Of a DNA stretch of 64,000 bases, positions 26,645 to 34,867 are shown piece by piece. The stretch is from Nitratireductor indicus C115 (GTDB lineage: Bacteria; Pseudomonadota; Alphaproteobacteria; Rhizobiales; Rhizobiaceae), in assembly GCF_000300515.1 (NCBI RefSeq), contig NZ_AMSI01000015.1, positions 62,001 through 126,000 on the forward strand, given 5' to 3'. The position numbers and the translations under genes are program-made. The notes below the pieces were generated by a model, which was given only the letters and a program-made list of their open reading frames with translations, searched no databases and was not told where the DNA came from. Within the stretch, counting starts at the first letter, position 1, and each line of letters starts with the position of its first letter.

Positions 26645-27631
26645 GTGAAAATCAGCAAGCTTCTCCTCGCCGCCGTTGCCGCATTCGGCATGGGTGGTTC
26701 GGCCAGTGCGGCAGACTTCAACCTGCGTATCCATACGCTCGTGAAGTCGCCGCATCCCTACAACGACATGGCTGCCTTCCTGAAGGAAGACATCGAGGCC
26801 AAGAGCGATGGCCGCATCGCGGTGCGCATCTTCGATTCCGGCCAGCTCGGCCAGGATCCCGCCGTCATCAGCGAAATCGGCCTCGGCACGATCGACATGA
26901 TGATCAGCACGACCAGCAATGCCGTGCAGCAGGTGCCGGAATACGCGATCTTCACCATGCCCTACATCTTCACGAGCATGGACGATGCACTGGCGAAAGT
27001 TGGGCCGGGAACGCCCATCGAGGCGCACTTCCAGAAGGTCTATGAAGAGCGCGGCCTCAACATGAAGCTTCTGGCGCTCGGGGCCTCGGGAACGCGCAAC
27101 ATGTCGACGGCCGAGACGGTTGTGAACGGTCCGGACGATCTCAAGGGCCTGAAGATGCGCACGCCGCCGTCTCCGATGGATTCAAAGACCTGGGCCGCTT
27201 TCGGCATGCTGCCGGTAACCGTTGCCTGGGGCGAGCTCTACGCCGCGATGCAGACCGGTGTCGCACAGGCGATGGAAAGCTCGTTGCCGGGCTACACCGG
27301 CTCGAAGCTCTATGAGGTGGCGCCCAATCTCGCGCTGACTGCCCATACGATCCAGGTCAACCACACCTCGATTTCGAACCGCACCTGGAACAAGCTGCCG
27401 GAAGATCTGCAGAAGATCGTTCAGGCGTCGGCCATCGAAGCAAACAAGCTCGGCGTGGAAAAGGCCAAGCAGTATGACGATGAGCTGGTTTCGGAACTCG
27501 AGACGAAGCATGGCGTGAAGGTTACCCGCCCGGACACCGCTGCCTTCATCGAGGTTCTCGCGCCCATCCAGACCGAGCTCGCCAAGGAACTCGACCTCGA
27601 AGACGAATACGCTCTCGTCAAGGCGAAGTAG
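26645..27631 (+). CDS. TRAP transporter solute-binding protein, DctP family
   Basis: A 328-residue periplasmic binding protein of a tripartite ATP-independent transporter. The GTG start at 26645 (GGGAG ribosome site) gives a clean Sec signal peptide of about 23 residues (ending GSASA-ADF). The conserved DctP ligand-binding arginine region (LKMRTPPSPMD) and VAWGELYAAMQTGVAQAMES are present, typical for uptake of organic acids. An upstream ATG at 26594 would add an unlikely hydrophilic leader. The small and large TRAP subunits follow. Confidence 0.93.
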   Translation: MKISKLLLAAVAAFGMGGSASAADFNLRIHTLVKSPHPYNDMAAFLKEDIEAKSDGRIAVRIFDSGQLGQDPAVISEIGLGTIDMMISTTSNAVQQVPEYAIFTMPYIFTSMDDALAKVGPGTPIEAHFQKVYEERGLNMKLLALGASGTRNMSTAETVVNGPDDLKGLKMRTPPSPMDSKTWAAFGMLPVTVAWGELYAAMQTGVAQAMESSLPGYTGSKLYEVAPNLALTAHTIQVNHTSISNRTWNKLPEDLQKIVQASAIEANKLGVEKAKQYDDELVSELETKHGVKVTRPDTAAFIEVLAPIQTELAKELDLEDEYALVKAK

Positions 27632-27640
27632 TCGCGGCCG

Positions 27641-27662
27641 GCCGGCGGCCTGTGCCGCCGGC
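27641..27662 (+). promoter_or_regulatory. Intercistronic stem-loop between dctP and dctQ
   Basis: GCCGGCGGC (27641-27649) pairs perfectly with GCCGCCGGC (27654-27662) across a CTGT loop. There is no T-run, so it looks like an mRNA-stabilising or attenuating hairpin of the kind often found after abundant binding-protein genes. Confidence 0.55.
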
Positions 27663-27685
27663 TCCCCGCTTCGGAAAGCAATTTC

Positions 27686-28156
27686 ATGCTGACTCGCATT
27701 TCAAACGCGATCGTCAAGGTCACCGAACTCGGCCTGTGGCTCGGCTTTCTCGCAATGGTCGTGACCGTTGGCTTGCAGGTCGGCGCGCGCAATCTGCTGA
27801 AGCTGCCCTTGATCTGGACGCTCGATCTCGCGCAGCTTCTGTTCTCCTGGCTGATCTTCATCGGCGCCGCCGTGGCCTTTCGGCGAGGCGCACACTACGT
27901 GGTCGACCTGTGGCCTGAAACCTGGGCGCGTTTTCACCTGGTGCTGGAGATCATCTCCATCCTGACTTCCGCACTCGTGATCTATGTGCTCATCGTGCAC
28001 GGTTGGACGCTCGTCGAAATCCGCAGCACCAGCAATGTGCCTTCGCTCGGCATCTCCCATTCCTGGATGTTCCTGCCCATGCCCATATGCGGAGTGCTGA
28101 TGCTTATCTTTCTGGTAGAGGCCGTGCAGAACATGGTCCGGAGGGGCGCGCAATGA
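27686..28156 (+). CDS. TRAP transporter small membrane subunit, DctQ family
   Basis: A 156-residue protein with four hydrophobic helices and the DctQ-family segments LIWTLDLAQLLFSWLIFIGA and AFRRGAHYVVDL. It joins the binding protein to the large permease subunit at the inner membrane. It overlaps the dctM-like gene by an ATGA. Confidence 0.92.
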   Translation: MLTRISNAIVKVTELGLWLGFLAMVVTVGLQVGARNLLKLPLIWTLDLAQLLFSWLIFIGAAVAFRRGAHYVVDLWPETWARFHLVLEIISILTSALVIYVLIVHGWTLVEIRSTSNVPSLGISHSWMFLPMPICGVLMLIFLVEAVQNMVRRGAQ

Positions 28157-29442
28157 ACCCGCTCCTGCTTCTCATCCTGTCCTTCTTCGTGCTCATTGCG
28201 CTGCGGGTGAATATCGGCTTCTCGCTGATCGTCTCCTCGGTCTTCGTGATGTATATCGAGGACCTGCCGCTGACCTCGGTGGTCAACCAGATGTATTCGG
28301 GCATCGACAGCTTCACGCTGCTTGCCGTGCCGTTCTTCATGCTGCTTGGGCGAATCCTGAATGCCGGCTCCATCACGGAGCGGCTTCTCAAGGTGGCGGA
28401 TGCGACGGTCGGCCATGTGCGTGGCGGTCTCGGGCATGTGAATGTGTTCGTGTCGATGATCTTCGCGAGCCTGTCGGGTTCCGCGGCTGCCGACACGGCC
28501 AGTGTCGGTTCCATCCTCATCCCGGCCATGAAGAAGGCGGGATATGACCCGGCATTCGCGGTGGCGCTCACGGCGGCATCCTCGACGCTCGGTGTCATCA
28601 TTCCCCCGTCGATCATCCTCATCGTCTATGGCGCCTTCGGGAATGTGTCCATCGGAGCGTTGTTTCTTGGCGGTGTGGTGCCCGGGTTGCTGATCGGCCT
28701 TTTCATGATGCTCTACACCTATGTGCTTGCCATCCGGCACGGCTATCCGGCCAATCCGTTCCCGGGCGTGCGCGTCGTGAGCAAGGTTCTGGTGCGCGGC
28801 ATTGCGCCTTTGCTCATCCCGGTTCTGGTTCTCGGCGGTATTGTCGGTGGCTACTTCACGCCAACGGAAGGTTCCATCGTGGCGGTCGGCTGGGCATTGT
28901 TCCTGTCGCTCGTCGTCTATCGGGACATTCCGCTCAAGGCCATGCCGAAGCTCCTGACAGATGCGGTGATCGATTTCGCGGTGCCGCTTTTCACCGTGGC
29001 CGGAGCGGGCATCTTCGGGTGGCTGATCGCCTATCTGGGGGCTGCTGAAATCGTGGTGGACTTCATCACCGGGCTGACCTCCAACCGGTACGGCATCATG
29101 CTGCTCCTGATCGGCTTCCTGCTGTTGATCGGCACGGTTCTCAATCCGATCTCCGCGACGCTGATCTTCCTGCCGATCATTCAGGCGCTCGGCAATCAGG
29201 CTGGGTTCGATCCCGTGCATCTGGGGGTCCTGAGCACCATCGTCCTGTCGGTCGGCCTGATCACGCCGCCCTATGGCATCTGCCTGCTCATCGCCTCGCA
29301 GATCGGCGAGGTGCGGCTTGGCCGCGCCATGTTGGCGGTATTGCCCATTTGCGGGCTGACGGTGCTCGTCGCCTGCCTGTCCCTGTGGTTCCCATCGATC
29401 GTGCTCGGGCTGCCGAAGTGGCTCGCGCCGCAATTCTTCTAA
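28153..29442 (+). CDS. TRAP transporter large membrane subunit, DctM family
   Basis: A 429-residue permease with about 12 membrane helices and the typical DctM motifs: LAVPFFMLLGRILNAG, FASLSGSAAADTASVGS and a C-terminal GLITPPYGICLL. The start at 28153, overlapping dctQ, is preferred to an in-frame codon inside dctQ. It catalyses the ion-driven step of solute uptake. Confidence 0.94.
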   Translation: MNPLLLLILSFFVLIALRVNIGFSLIVSSVFVMYIEDLPLTSVVNQMYSGIDSFTLLAVPFFMLLGRILNAGSITERLLKVADATVGHVRGGLGHVNVFVSMIFASLSGSAAADTASVGSILIPAMKKAGYDPAFAVALTAASSTLGVIIPPSIILIVYGAFGNVSIGALFLGGVVPGLLIGLFMMLYTYVLAIRHGYPANPFPGVRVVSKVLVRGIAPLLIPVLVLGGIVGGYFTPTEGSIVAVGWALFLSLVVYRDIPLKAMPKLLTDAVIDFAVPLFTVAGAGIFGWLIAYLGAAEIVVDFITGLTSNRYGIMLLLIGFLLLIGTVLNPISATLIFLPIIQALGNQAGFDPVHLGVLSTIVLSVGLITPPYGICLLIASQIGEVRLGRAMLAVLPICGLTVLVACLSLWFPSIVLGLPKWLAPQFF

Positions 29443-29458
29443 GCAAAAGGACAAGACC

Positions 29459-30400
29459 ATGTCGCACATCAAGCCAAAGGGTTCCTTCGTCGCTCTCGTG
29501 ACCCCGATGAACAATGACGGGTCCATCGATTTCGAAGGCTTTCGCACGCTTTTGAACTGGCATGCCGAGAACGGCACCGAGGCGGTTCTGATCATGGGAT
29601 CGACCGGCGAGGTTTCCATGCTGTCGCCGGAAGAGCGCCGCGCCATCATTTCGCAGACGGCGAAGATGAAGCCCGGCAACATGCTGATGTATTACGGTTG
29701 CACGGGCAACAACACCGAAACAACCATCGACTATGTGCGCTACGCGAAGGCCGAGGGCGCGGATGGAGCCATCATCGCAGCGCCCGCCTATATCTGCGCC
29801 GACAATGACGCGATCACCGACTATGCTCTGGAAGTCTGCGACGCCGAGGATTTTCCCATCGGCTTCTACAACAACCCGCCGCGGGTAAAGACTGACCTGC
29901 ACTGGACGGATATCCTCAAGCTCGCCAAGCATCCCAACATGGTGGTGCTGAAGGAATCCACCACGCGCGTTGGCCAGGTGGCGCAGGTCTGCGCTGCAAA
30001 GCCCGATATGTCCATCATGTGCTGCTGCTCGCCCAATCTGGGCCTCGTCATTCCCACCATGTCGCTGGGCGGTCACGGCACGGCCAACATGACCGGCAAC
30101 ATCATCCCGCAGGAGATGGCCGTCATCTCCAAGCCGTGGAAGACGGGCGAGGATGCCTTCGCTTGCCGCGAGGCGTGGCTCGCCAATCTGCCGATGCTGC
30201 ATTTCGCCTATTCCGCGATCAACCCGGTCGCCATCAAGACGCTGATGCGGATGATCGGCCTGCCTTCCGGTCCGCTGCGCAAGCCGCTGAAGCCGATCTC
30301 GGGTGCGGCCCTTCAGGCCGGTGTCGATGCCGTGCGCAAGCTCGGTCTGGAGGAGCGCTATGGTTTCCGCGTTTCGCCCTCGGTGGTGGCCGCCGAATAG
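29459..30400 (+). CDS. Dihydrodipicolinate synthase-family aldolase/lyase
   Basis: A 313-residue class I aldolase of the DapA family. The pyruvate-binding GSTGE motif is at residues 47-51, the tyrosine is Y137 (FYNNPPR) and the Schiff-base lysine is K165 (VVLKESTTR). It lies 16 bases after a TRAP transporter and before an SDR dehydrogenase, which suggests cleavage or dehydration of an imported 2-keto acid and not lysine synthesis. It is more canonical than the DHDPS-like gene at 7963-9036. Confidence 0.88.
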   Translation: MSHIKPKGSFVALVTPMNNDGSIDFEGFRTLLNWHAENGTEAVLIMGSTGEVSMLSPEERRAIISQTAKMKPGNMLMYYGCTGNNTETTIDYVRYAKAEGADGAIIAAPAYICADNDAITDYALEVCDAEDFPIGFYNNPPRVKTDLHWTDILKLAKHPNMVVLKESTTRVGQVAQVCAAKPDMSIMCCCSPNLGLVIPTMSLGGHGTANMTGNIIPQEMAVISKPWKTGEDAFACREAWLANLPMLHFAYSAINPVAIKTLMRMIGLPSGPLRKPLKPISGAALQAGVDAVRKLGLEERYGFRVSPSVVAAE

Positions 30401-30479
30401 GCTGGCATGAAACGATGCGGCGGGACAGGCGTCCAGGCCTTGCCCGCCGTTTCCGACAAAACGGCAAGGAGGATGGTGG

Positions 30480-31259
30480 ATGGACCTCGGTATTCGCGGC
30501 CGCAAGGCGCTTCTGACGGGAGCCAGCAAGGGCATGGGCAAGGCCTGCGCCATGGCGCTGGCGCGTGAGGGGGTGGCCGTTACCATCGTTGCTCGCAACG
30601 CCGTGGTGCTGAACGAGACGGCTGAGGAAATCCGCGCTGCGACGGGCGCCGAGGTCACGCCGGTCGCAGCCGATGTCACCAAGCCCGAGGGCCGGGCGAC
30701 CGCGCTTGAGGCGTGTCCCGATCCTGATATTCTCCTGAACAATGCGGGCGGTTGTCCGCCCGGTGATTTTCGGGACTGGACCCGCGACGACTGGATCGCG
30801 GCCATCGACCTGATGATGCTGCCGCCCATCGAGATGATCAAGGCGACGGTGGACGGGATGATGGAACGCGGCTTCGGGCGCATCGTCAGCATCGCCTCGC
30901 GCAGCGTAAAGATCGCGCAGCCGGAACTTGGCCTTTCCAACGGCGCACGCTCGGGCCTCGTCGGCTTTACGGCGGGCATCGCCCGGATGACAGTTGCGCG
31001 CAACGTGACAGTCAACAACCTCCTGCCCGGCATTTTCGACAGTGATGCGCAGCGCGAGCACATTCACGGCATGCTTGAGGGTTCGGGCAAAAGCTTCGAC
31101 GAGATCTGGAAGGAGCGTGCGAGCGGAAATCCGGCAGGGCGATATGGACGTACAGAGGAAATCGGCGCTTATTTCGCCTTTCTATGCAGCGCCCATGCGG
31201 GCTTCATCACCGGCCAGAACCTGCTGATCGACGGCGGTAGCTATCCCGGCACCTATTGA
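30480..31259 (+). CDS. Short-chain dehydrogenase/reductase
   Basis: A 259-residue SDR with the Rossmann motif TGASKGMGKACA (residues 14-25), NNAGG and SIASRSVKIAQPELGLSNGA. The position of the usual catalytic YxxxK is occupied by LGLSNGARS, so the tyrosine and lysine appear missing, as in the 'atypical' SDRs found beside keto-acid lyases. The C-terminus QNLLIDGGSYPGTY is classical. It has a strong AGGAGG ribosome site and probably belongs to the TRAP/aldolase operon. Confidence 0.85.
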   Translation: MDLGIRGRKALLTGASKGMGKACAMALAREGVAVTIVARNAVVLNETAEEIRAATGAEVTPVAADVTKPEGRATALEACPDPDILLNNAGGCPPGDFRDWTRDDWIAAIDLMMLPPIEMIKATVDGMMERGFGRIVSIASRSVKIAQPELGLSNGARSGLVGFTAGIARMTVARNVTVNNLLPGIFDSDAQREHIHGMLEGSGKSFDEIWKERASGNPAGRYGRTEEIGAYFAFLCSAHAGFITGQNLLIDGGSYPGTY

Positions 31260-31286
31260 GCCCGTTCTGACGGCGTGAGGTTCGCT

Positions 31287-31940
31287 TCAGCCGCGCCTTT
31301 CAAGGGCGAGCCTGACGCCGAAGGCCACAAGGACCGAGCCCGTGAGGCCATCGATGGCGCGGGTAAATGCCGGGCGCTTGAGGAGCTCGGCAAAAGGGCG
31401 TGTCGCCAAGGTGATTGCGGCGAACCATAAAAGGCCCATCGCGGCGTGGATGGCGGCCAGGCCGACACTGAAGGCAACGACAGGAATGTCGGCGGGAATG
31501 AACTGCGGCAGGAAGCTGACGTAGAAAACCCCCACTTTCGGATTCAGCAAATTGGTCATCAGGCCGCGCCAGAACCAGCCAAATCCTGTTCCGTTCCGCT
31601 CCGGCCGAACCAGATCGGCCACCGGTTTCTCAATCGCGCCGGCGTGCGGACGCAAGGCTGCCCATATCATGCGCGATCCCAGCCAGAGCAGATAGGCCGC
31701 GCCCGCATATTGCAGGATGCGATAGCCGATTTCCGAGAGAGCCAGCAGGGCGCCGAGACCCAGGGAGGCGAGCAGCCCCCATGCCAGGACGCCAGCAACC
31801 ACGCCGGACCCCGCGGCCATGGCCTGTCTTGCGCCTTCGACGGTCGCGGTGCGCAAAACGAGCGCCGTATCCAGGCCGGGTGTGATCGTCAGCAACCCGG
31901 CGGCCACGGAAAACGCAACGATTGCAGAAACGGGGTCCAT
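31287..31940 (-). CDS. LysE-family amino-acid/metabolite exporter
   Basis: A 217-residue LysE/RhtB-type exporter with about six hydrophobic helices, the motif TPGLDTALVLRT near the N-terminus and NLLNPKVGVFYVSFLPQF in the middle. These proteins export amino acids or analogues. It converges with the SDR gene. The Lrp/AsnC regulator 147 bases upstream is a plausible regulator, since Lrp-type proteins often control LysE exporters. Confidence 0.9.
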   Translation of the reverse strand: MDPVSAIVAFSVAAGLLTITPGLDTALVLRTATVEGARQAMAAGSGVVAGVLAWGLLASLGLGALLALSEIGYRILQYAGAAYLLWLGSRMIWAALRPHAGAIEKPVADLVRPERNGTGFGWFWRGLMTNLLNPKVGVFYVSFLPQFIPADIPVVAFSVGLAAIHAAMGLLWFAAITLATRPFAELLKRPAFTRAIDGLTGSVLVAFGVRLALERRG

Positions 31941-32086
31941 GGCAGTCTCACTGGACTTCGGGTTGATGTTCGATCACGGCCAAGCATTCACGGGGCCAGA
32001 GCATTTCACCGGATGTATTCGCCTGCAGCATAGGCGGAATTTTCAAGTCGCACACTGAGCGGATTTCAATATGCGGGACGTATTTT

Positions 32087-32563
32087 TCACGCGCCTTCGA
32101 CCGGAAGCCGCGTCGTCGACTTTATCTTGCGCATGATGATCGTGGAACGCATTGCGGCAATCTCACTGTTGCCTGTCATCAGCTTGTCGAGCTGGAATGT
32201 CTGATACTCCTCCAGACTTGGCACCAGAACACGCAGGGCATAATCCCATTCGCCGGCTGTGAGGCAGCATTCGACGATCTCCGGCATGCGAAGAATGCGC
32301 CGCTCGAAACTCTCCGTTAGGTCCCGAGTCTGGGTCTTCAGGCGAATGTCAACCGCAAATTCCAGATTGAGACCAACAGCTTGCGGCTCAAGCAGGGCCA
32401 CATATCTGCGGATCACGCCACTGTCTTCCAGAGCCCTGACCCGACGCAGGCAGGGTGCTGAGGAAAGCCCGACGCGGGCTGCCAGATCGAGATTGGTAAT
32501 GCGGCCCTCCTCCTGGAGGACGTTCAGGATCTTGATGTCCAGCCGGTCGAAACGAGTGCTCAT
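32087..32563 (-). CDS. Lrp/AsnC-family transcriptional regulator
   Basis: A 158-residue regulator with an N-terminal HTH (RLDIKILNVLQEEGRITNLD, then LAARVGLSSAPCLRRVRALE) and a C-terminal AsnC ligand domain. ATG 32563 places the HTH at the normal distance from the start; an upstream ATG at 32608 would add 15 residues. It diverges from the ferritin-like/Rieske pair and lies upstream of lysE on the same strand, so it may control both. Confidence 0.9.
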   Translation of the reverse strand: MSTRFDRLDIKILNVLQEEGRITNLDLAARVGLSSAPCLRRVRALEDSGVIRRYVALLEPQAVGLNLEFAVDIRLKTQTRDLTESFERRILRMPEIVECCLTAGEWDYALRVLVPSLEEYQTFQLDKLMTGNSEIAAMRSTIIMRKIKSTTRLPVEGA

Positions 32564-32693
32564 ATCGGAAATTTCGCCTTGCACGAAAAGAAAGACCATT
32601 TTTTTCAAAGAATGGTCAATCCGAGATCATAACGCAATCCATTTTCTCAAACTTCTTCCTAATCTGGATTGGCAAACTGATTTGGAGAGTGAC

Positions 32694-34043
32694 ATGACGA
32701 CGACTGCGAAGAACTATACGCGGCGCGACCCCGTCGAGCTGCACGATGTGCGTGAAAACGCCCGCAAGCTTGCCATTCTTTATACGGTGGAAGTGGAGAT
32801 TGCCCGGCTTGCCGGATTGTGGCTGCCGAAAATCCGCGAGATGCCGGAGAAGCTGTGGCTTGGGCGCATGCTCTATGAGGATGCGGAACACGCCATGTGG
32901 ATCGAGAAGCGGCTCGAAGAGCTGCGCGTACCGCCGGACCTGGTCGCGACTTTTCGCACTCGTACCGCTCCTGCCTTCAAGGCGATGGAGGAGACCGACG
33001 ACCCGGAATTATTCATGCGCGGACTTCTCCTGTTGGTGAAGCCTGCGCTTCTCGCGGACTACCAGCGCCATATCGAAGCCTGCCCGCCTTATGTGGATGA
33101 TCCGTCGATCCGCTTTCTGAAGCGCATCGTCGAGGATGAGAAGGAGCATCTCGCCAAGGGGCTTTCGTTGCTTGCTTCCCGGGCCAGCGGACATGCGTTG
33201 CCCGCAGGTGCGCTCTGGGATCTTTCGGCACGCTCGGGCGATTTTCTGAAGGGGCAGTTCGTGGGGCAGGAGCCGCGCCCGCAGCCCATGCCGAACTGGC
33301 CTCAGGAGGTGGAGCATCTACCGGCGGTCGCGCCGATGCCGCTTTATCCCGGTGATTTCAAGGGCGACATGCAACGCGTCGCGCACGACCTCGTCTTCAG
33401 CGAGCTGGAAGCAGCCGAAATCTTTGCGCGGTATGTCTATGAATATCATCAATGCCCCTGGCAGTTTCACTATGAGGCCGCGCGCATCGCCTGGGACGAA
33501 TGCCGGCACGTTGAGCTCTTGCTCAATGTGCTCGACCGCTATGAGGGGCGCGTCGGGCAGTTTCCAGCCAAGGCACCGGGCTTTGAAGAATTCATGCAGC
33601 TGAAATCGCCCGTGGAACGCATGATCATGGTCAGCGTGATCGCGGAAGGCGAGGTCAGTACCGATACGCAGACCCAGCATCGCGATGCGTTCCGCCAGAT
33701 GGGCGATGAATTCTCCGCGTTGCTCAAGGACTATGAAATGGCCGATGAGGTGAGCCATGGCCAGTTCGGGGAACGATGGGCGCGCAAGTTCTGCGATCAG
33801 ATGGGGGAAGACTACGATCTTGCCTATGAGAATGCGCATGCAGCGCTTGAGCGTTTCAAGGCGCAACACCCCGAGGCGGAGGGCGAATCGGCAATCCCAC
33901 TGGTGCGGCTGGGGGCCGACGAAGCCGGAGAGAAACGCACGATCAATGTGACTGCCAAGCGGCTGCTCGGTTATTCCGACGAGCGTATCCGCAAGCTCGT
34001 GGCCGAAAGTGGCGGGCGCATGGTCGAGGAAGACACGCTTTGA
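32694..34043 (+). CDS. Double ferritin-like (DUF455-type) protein, putative di-iron enzyme
   Basis: A 449-residue protein with two ferritin-like helical halves. Candidate metal ligands recur as E-x2-3-H motifs: E62/E65-H66 (YEDAEHAMW), E149-H152 (EDEKEH), E269-H272 (WDECRH) and E352-H355 (DEVSH), with extra glutamates E237, E239, E242, E318 and E320. The segment YHQCPWQFHYEAARIAWDEC is characteristic of the DUF455-type ferritin-like family as I recall it. Its stop overlaps a Rieske gene by 4 bases, which suggests an oxygenase or oxidase fed by the Rieske protein. The substrate is unknown; the Lrp regulator and LysE exporter nearby hint at an amino-acid-like compound. Confidence 0.7.
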   Translation: MTTTAKNYTRRDPVELHDVRENARKLAILYTVEVEIARLAGLWLPKIREMPEKLWLGRMLYEDAEHAMWIEKRLEELRVPPDLVATFRTRTAPAFKAMEETDDPELFMRGLLLLVKPALLADYQRHIEACPPYVDDPSIRFLKRIVEDEKEHLAKGLSLLASRASGHALPAGALWDLSARSGDFLKGQFVGQEPRPQPMPNWPQEVEHLPAVAPMPLYPGDFKGDMQRVAHDLVFSELEAAEIFARYVYEYHQCPWQFHYEAARIAWDECRHVELLLNVLDRYEGRVGQFPAKAPGFEEFMQLKSPVERMIMVSVIAEGEVSTDTQTQHRDAFRQMGDEFSALLKDYEMADEVSHGQFGERWARKFCDQMGEDYDLAYENAHAALERFKAQHPEAEGESAIPLVRLGADEAGEKRTINVTAKRLLGYSDERIRKLVAESGGRMVEEDTL

Positions 34044-34447
34044 GCGGGCATGCGAGAGCTGTCTGGGTCGCAGTTGCAGAAAGCGGGGAGGTGGGGCGCC
34101 ACCTTCTCGCCTGCAATGCCGGCGACCGGCCTTTGGTCTTGTTTCGCAGGGAAAACGGGGACCCTGCCGCACTGGATGACGAATGCTGGCACCGGATGCT
34201 GCCGCTGTCGAACGGTCGGCTCGAGGGCGATCAGCTGATCTGCGCTTATCATGGTCTTGCGTTTGACCCTGAGGGGCGGTGTGTGCGGGCCAGGCTTGGG
34301 CCGCCGCCAAGAAATGCATGCGTGCAGGCTTATCCCGCTGTTGAAGCGCATGGCATGGTGTGGGTGAGGATAGAAATGACGGAAATGCCCGAAAATGGCG
34401 GCTCGATCGGGCTGGGCAGCGTGCGTTCCGCCTTGCCGCCGCAGTGA
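34040..34447 (+). CDS. Rieske 2Fe-2S ferredoxin-like protein
   Basis: A 135-residue soluble Rieske protein. The cluster ligands are Cys49-x-His51 (ECWHRM) and Cys68-x2-His71 (CAYHGLAF). It resembles the N-terminal Rieske part of ring-hydroxylating oxygenases such as VanA but lacks the catalytic mononuclear-iron domain, so it is an electron carrier. It overlaps the ferritin-like gene by ATGA and is presumably its redox partner. No ferredoxin reductase gene is visible nearby. Confidence 0.85.
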   Translation: MSGHARAVWVAVAESGEVGRHLLACNAGDRPLVLFRRENGDPAALDDECWHRMLPLSNGRLEGDQLICAYHGLAFDPEGRCVRARLGPPPRNACVQAYPAVEAHGMVWVRIEMTEMPENGGSIGLGSVRSALPPQ

Positions 34448-34565
34448 ACCGCATTCGTTTTGGGGAAGTCGGTAAATCGGCTGGCCAACGGCCCCGATAG
34501 TCACACGCGGAGACAAGGCGCTAGCCTTGATCCCGGTGCGAAAATTCTAATGTTTGCAGGAAATT

Positions 34566-34610
34566 TGGAGCGGGCGATGAGATTCGAACTCACGACCCCA
34601 ACCTTGGCAA
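34566..34610 (-). other. 3' fragment of tRNA-Gly(GCC): ICE attachment site (att half)
   Basis: Read on the minus strand, these 45 bases match the 3' part of a tRNA-Gly from the anticodon loop (TTGCCAA) through the anticodon-stem strand GGTTG, the variable region, the T-arm (GTGAG-TTCGAAT-CTCAT), the acceptor strand CGCCCGC and the encoded TCCA. The bases to the right do not continue the 5' half, so the gene is cut at the first base of the anticodon loop. A tyrosine integrase starts 258 bases away, so this is the displaced att copy. An intact tRNA-Gly is expected at the right end of the element, outside the window. Confidence 0.85.
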
Positions 34611-34751
34611 CCCGTCCGGGCAGTTTTCGCTCCAGCAAGTATTAAACCGCAAAACTACGAAAAACCCCTATACCTCAATAACTTACGTTGACACCCTTTC
34701 CGCCGGGCATACGCTTGTTATGCCGTGGATTTCCGTTCTGCTGCTTCCCCC

Positions 34752-34790
34752 CTGCTTCCCCGGCCATGCTGCACCTGCCCGGGGAAGCAG
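34752..34790. repeat. 12-bp perfect inverted repeat upstream of the integrase
   Basis: CTGCTTCCCCGG (34752-34763) pairs exactly with CCGGGGAAGCAG (34779-34790) across 15 bases. Together with the tRNA fragment it occupies most of the roughly 420-base gap between the Rieske gene and int; I see no gene there. It could be a terminator of upstream transcription or an integrase/excisionase arm site. Confidence 0.5.
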
Positions 34791-34867
34791 ATTCGGCGGA
34801 TCGCGCGCGCCTCCTCCGTAGCGATCGACCGAACCGAAGGAAAAGCAGAATTTGAAGGATTGACACA

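Noticed and set aside
27982-31063. Long minus-strand frames opposite dctM, the aldolase and the SDR
   Set aside because: They are shadow frames with low-complexity, charge-rich translations; the plus-strand genes have complete families and ribosome sites.
34566-34610. Complete tRNA gene
   Set aside because: Only the 3' part from the anticodon loop is present; the adjacent bases cannot form the D-arm or the 5' acceptor strand.
34448-34867. CRISPR-like or phage repeats around the integrase leader
   Set aside because: Only one inverted repeat is present; there are no regularly spaced direct repeats here or elsewhere in the window.
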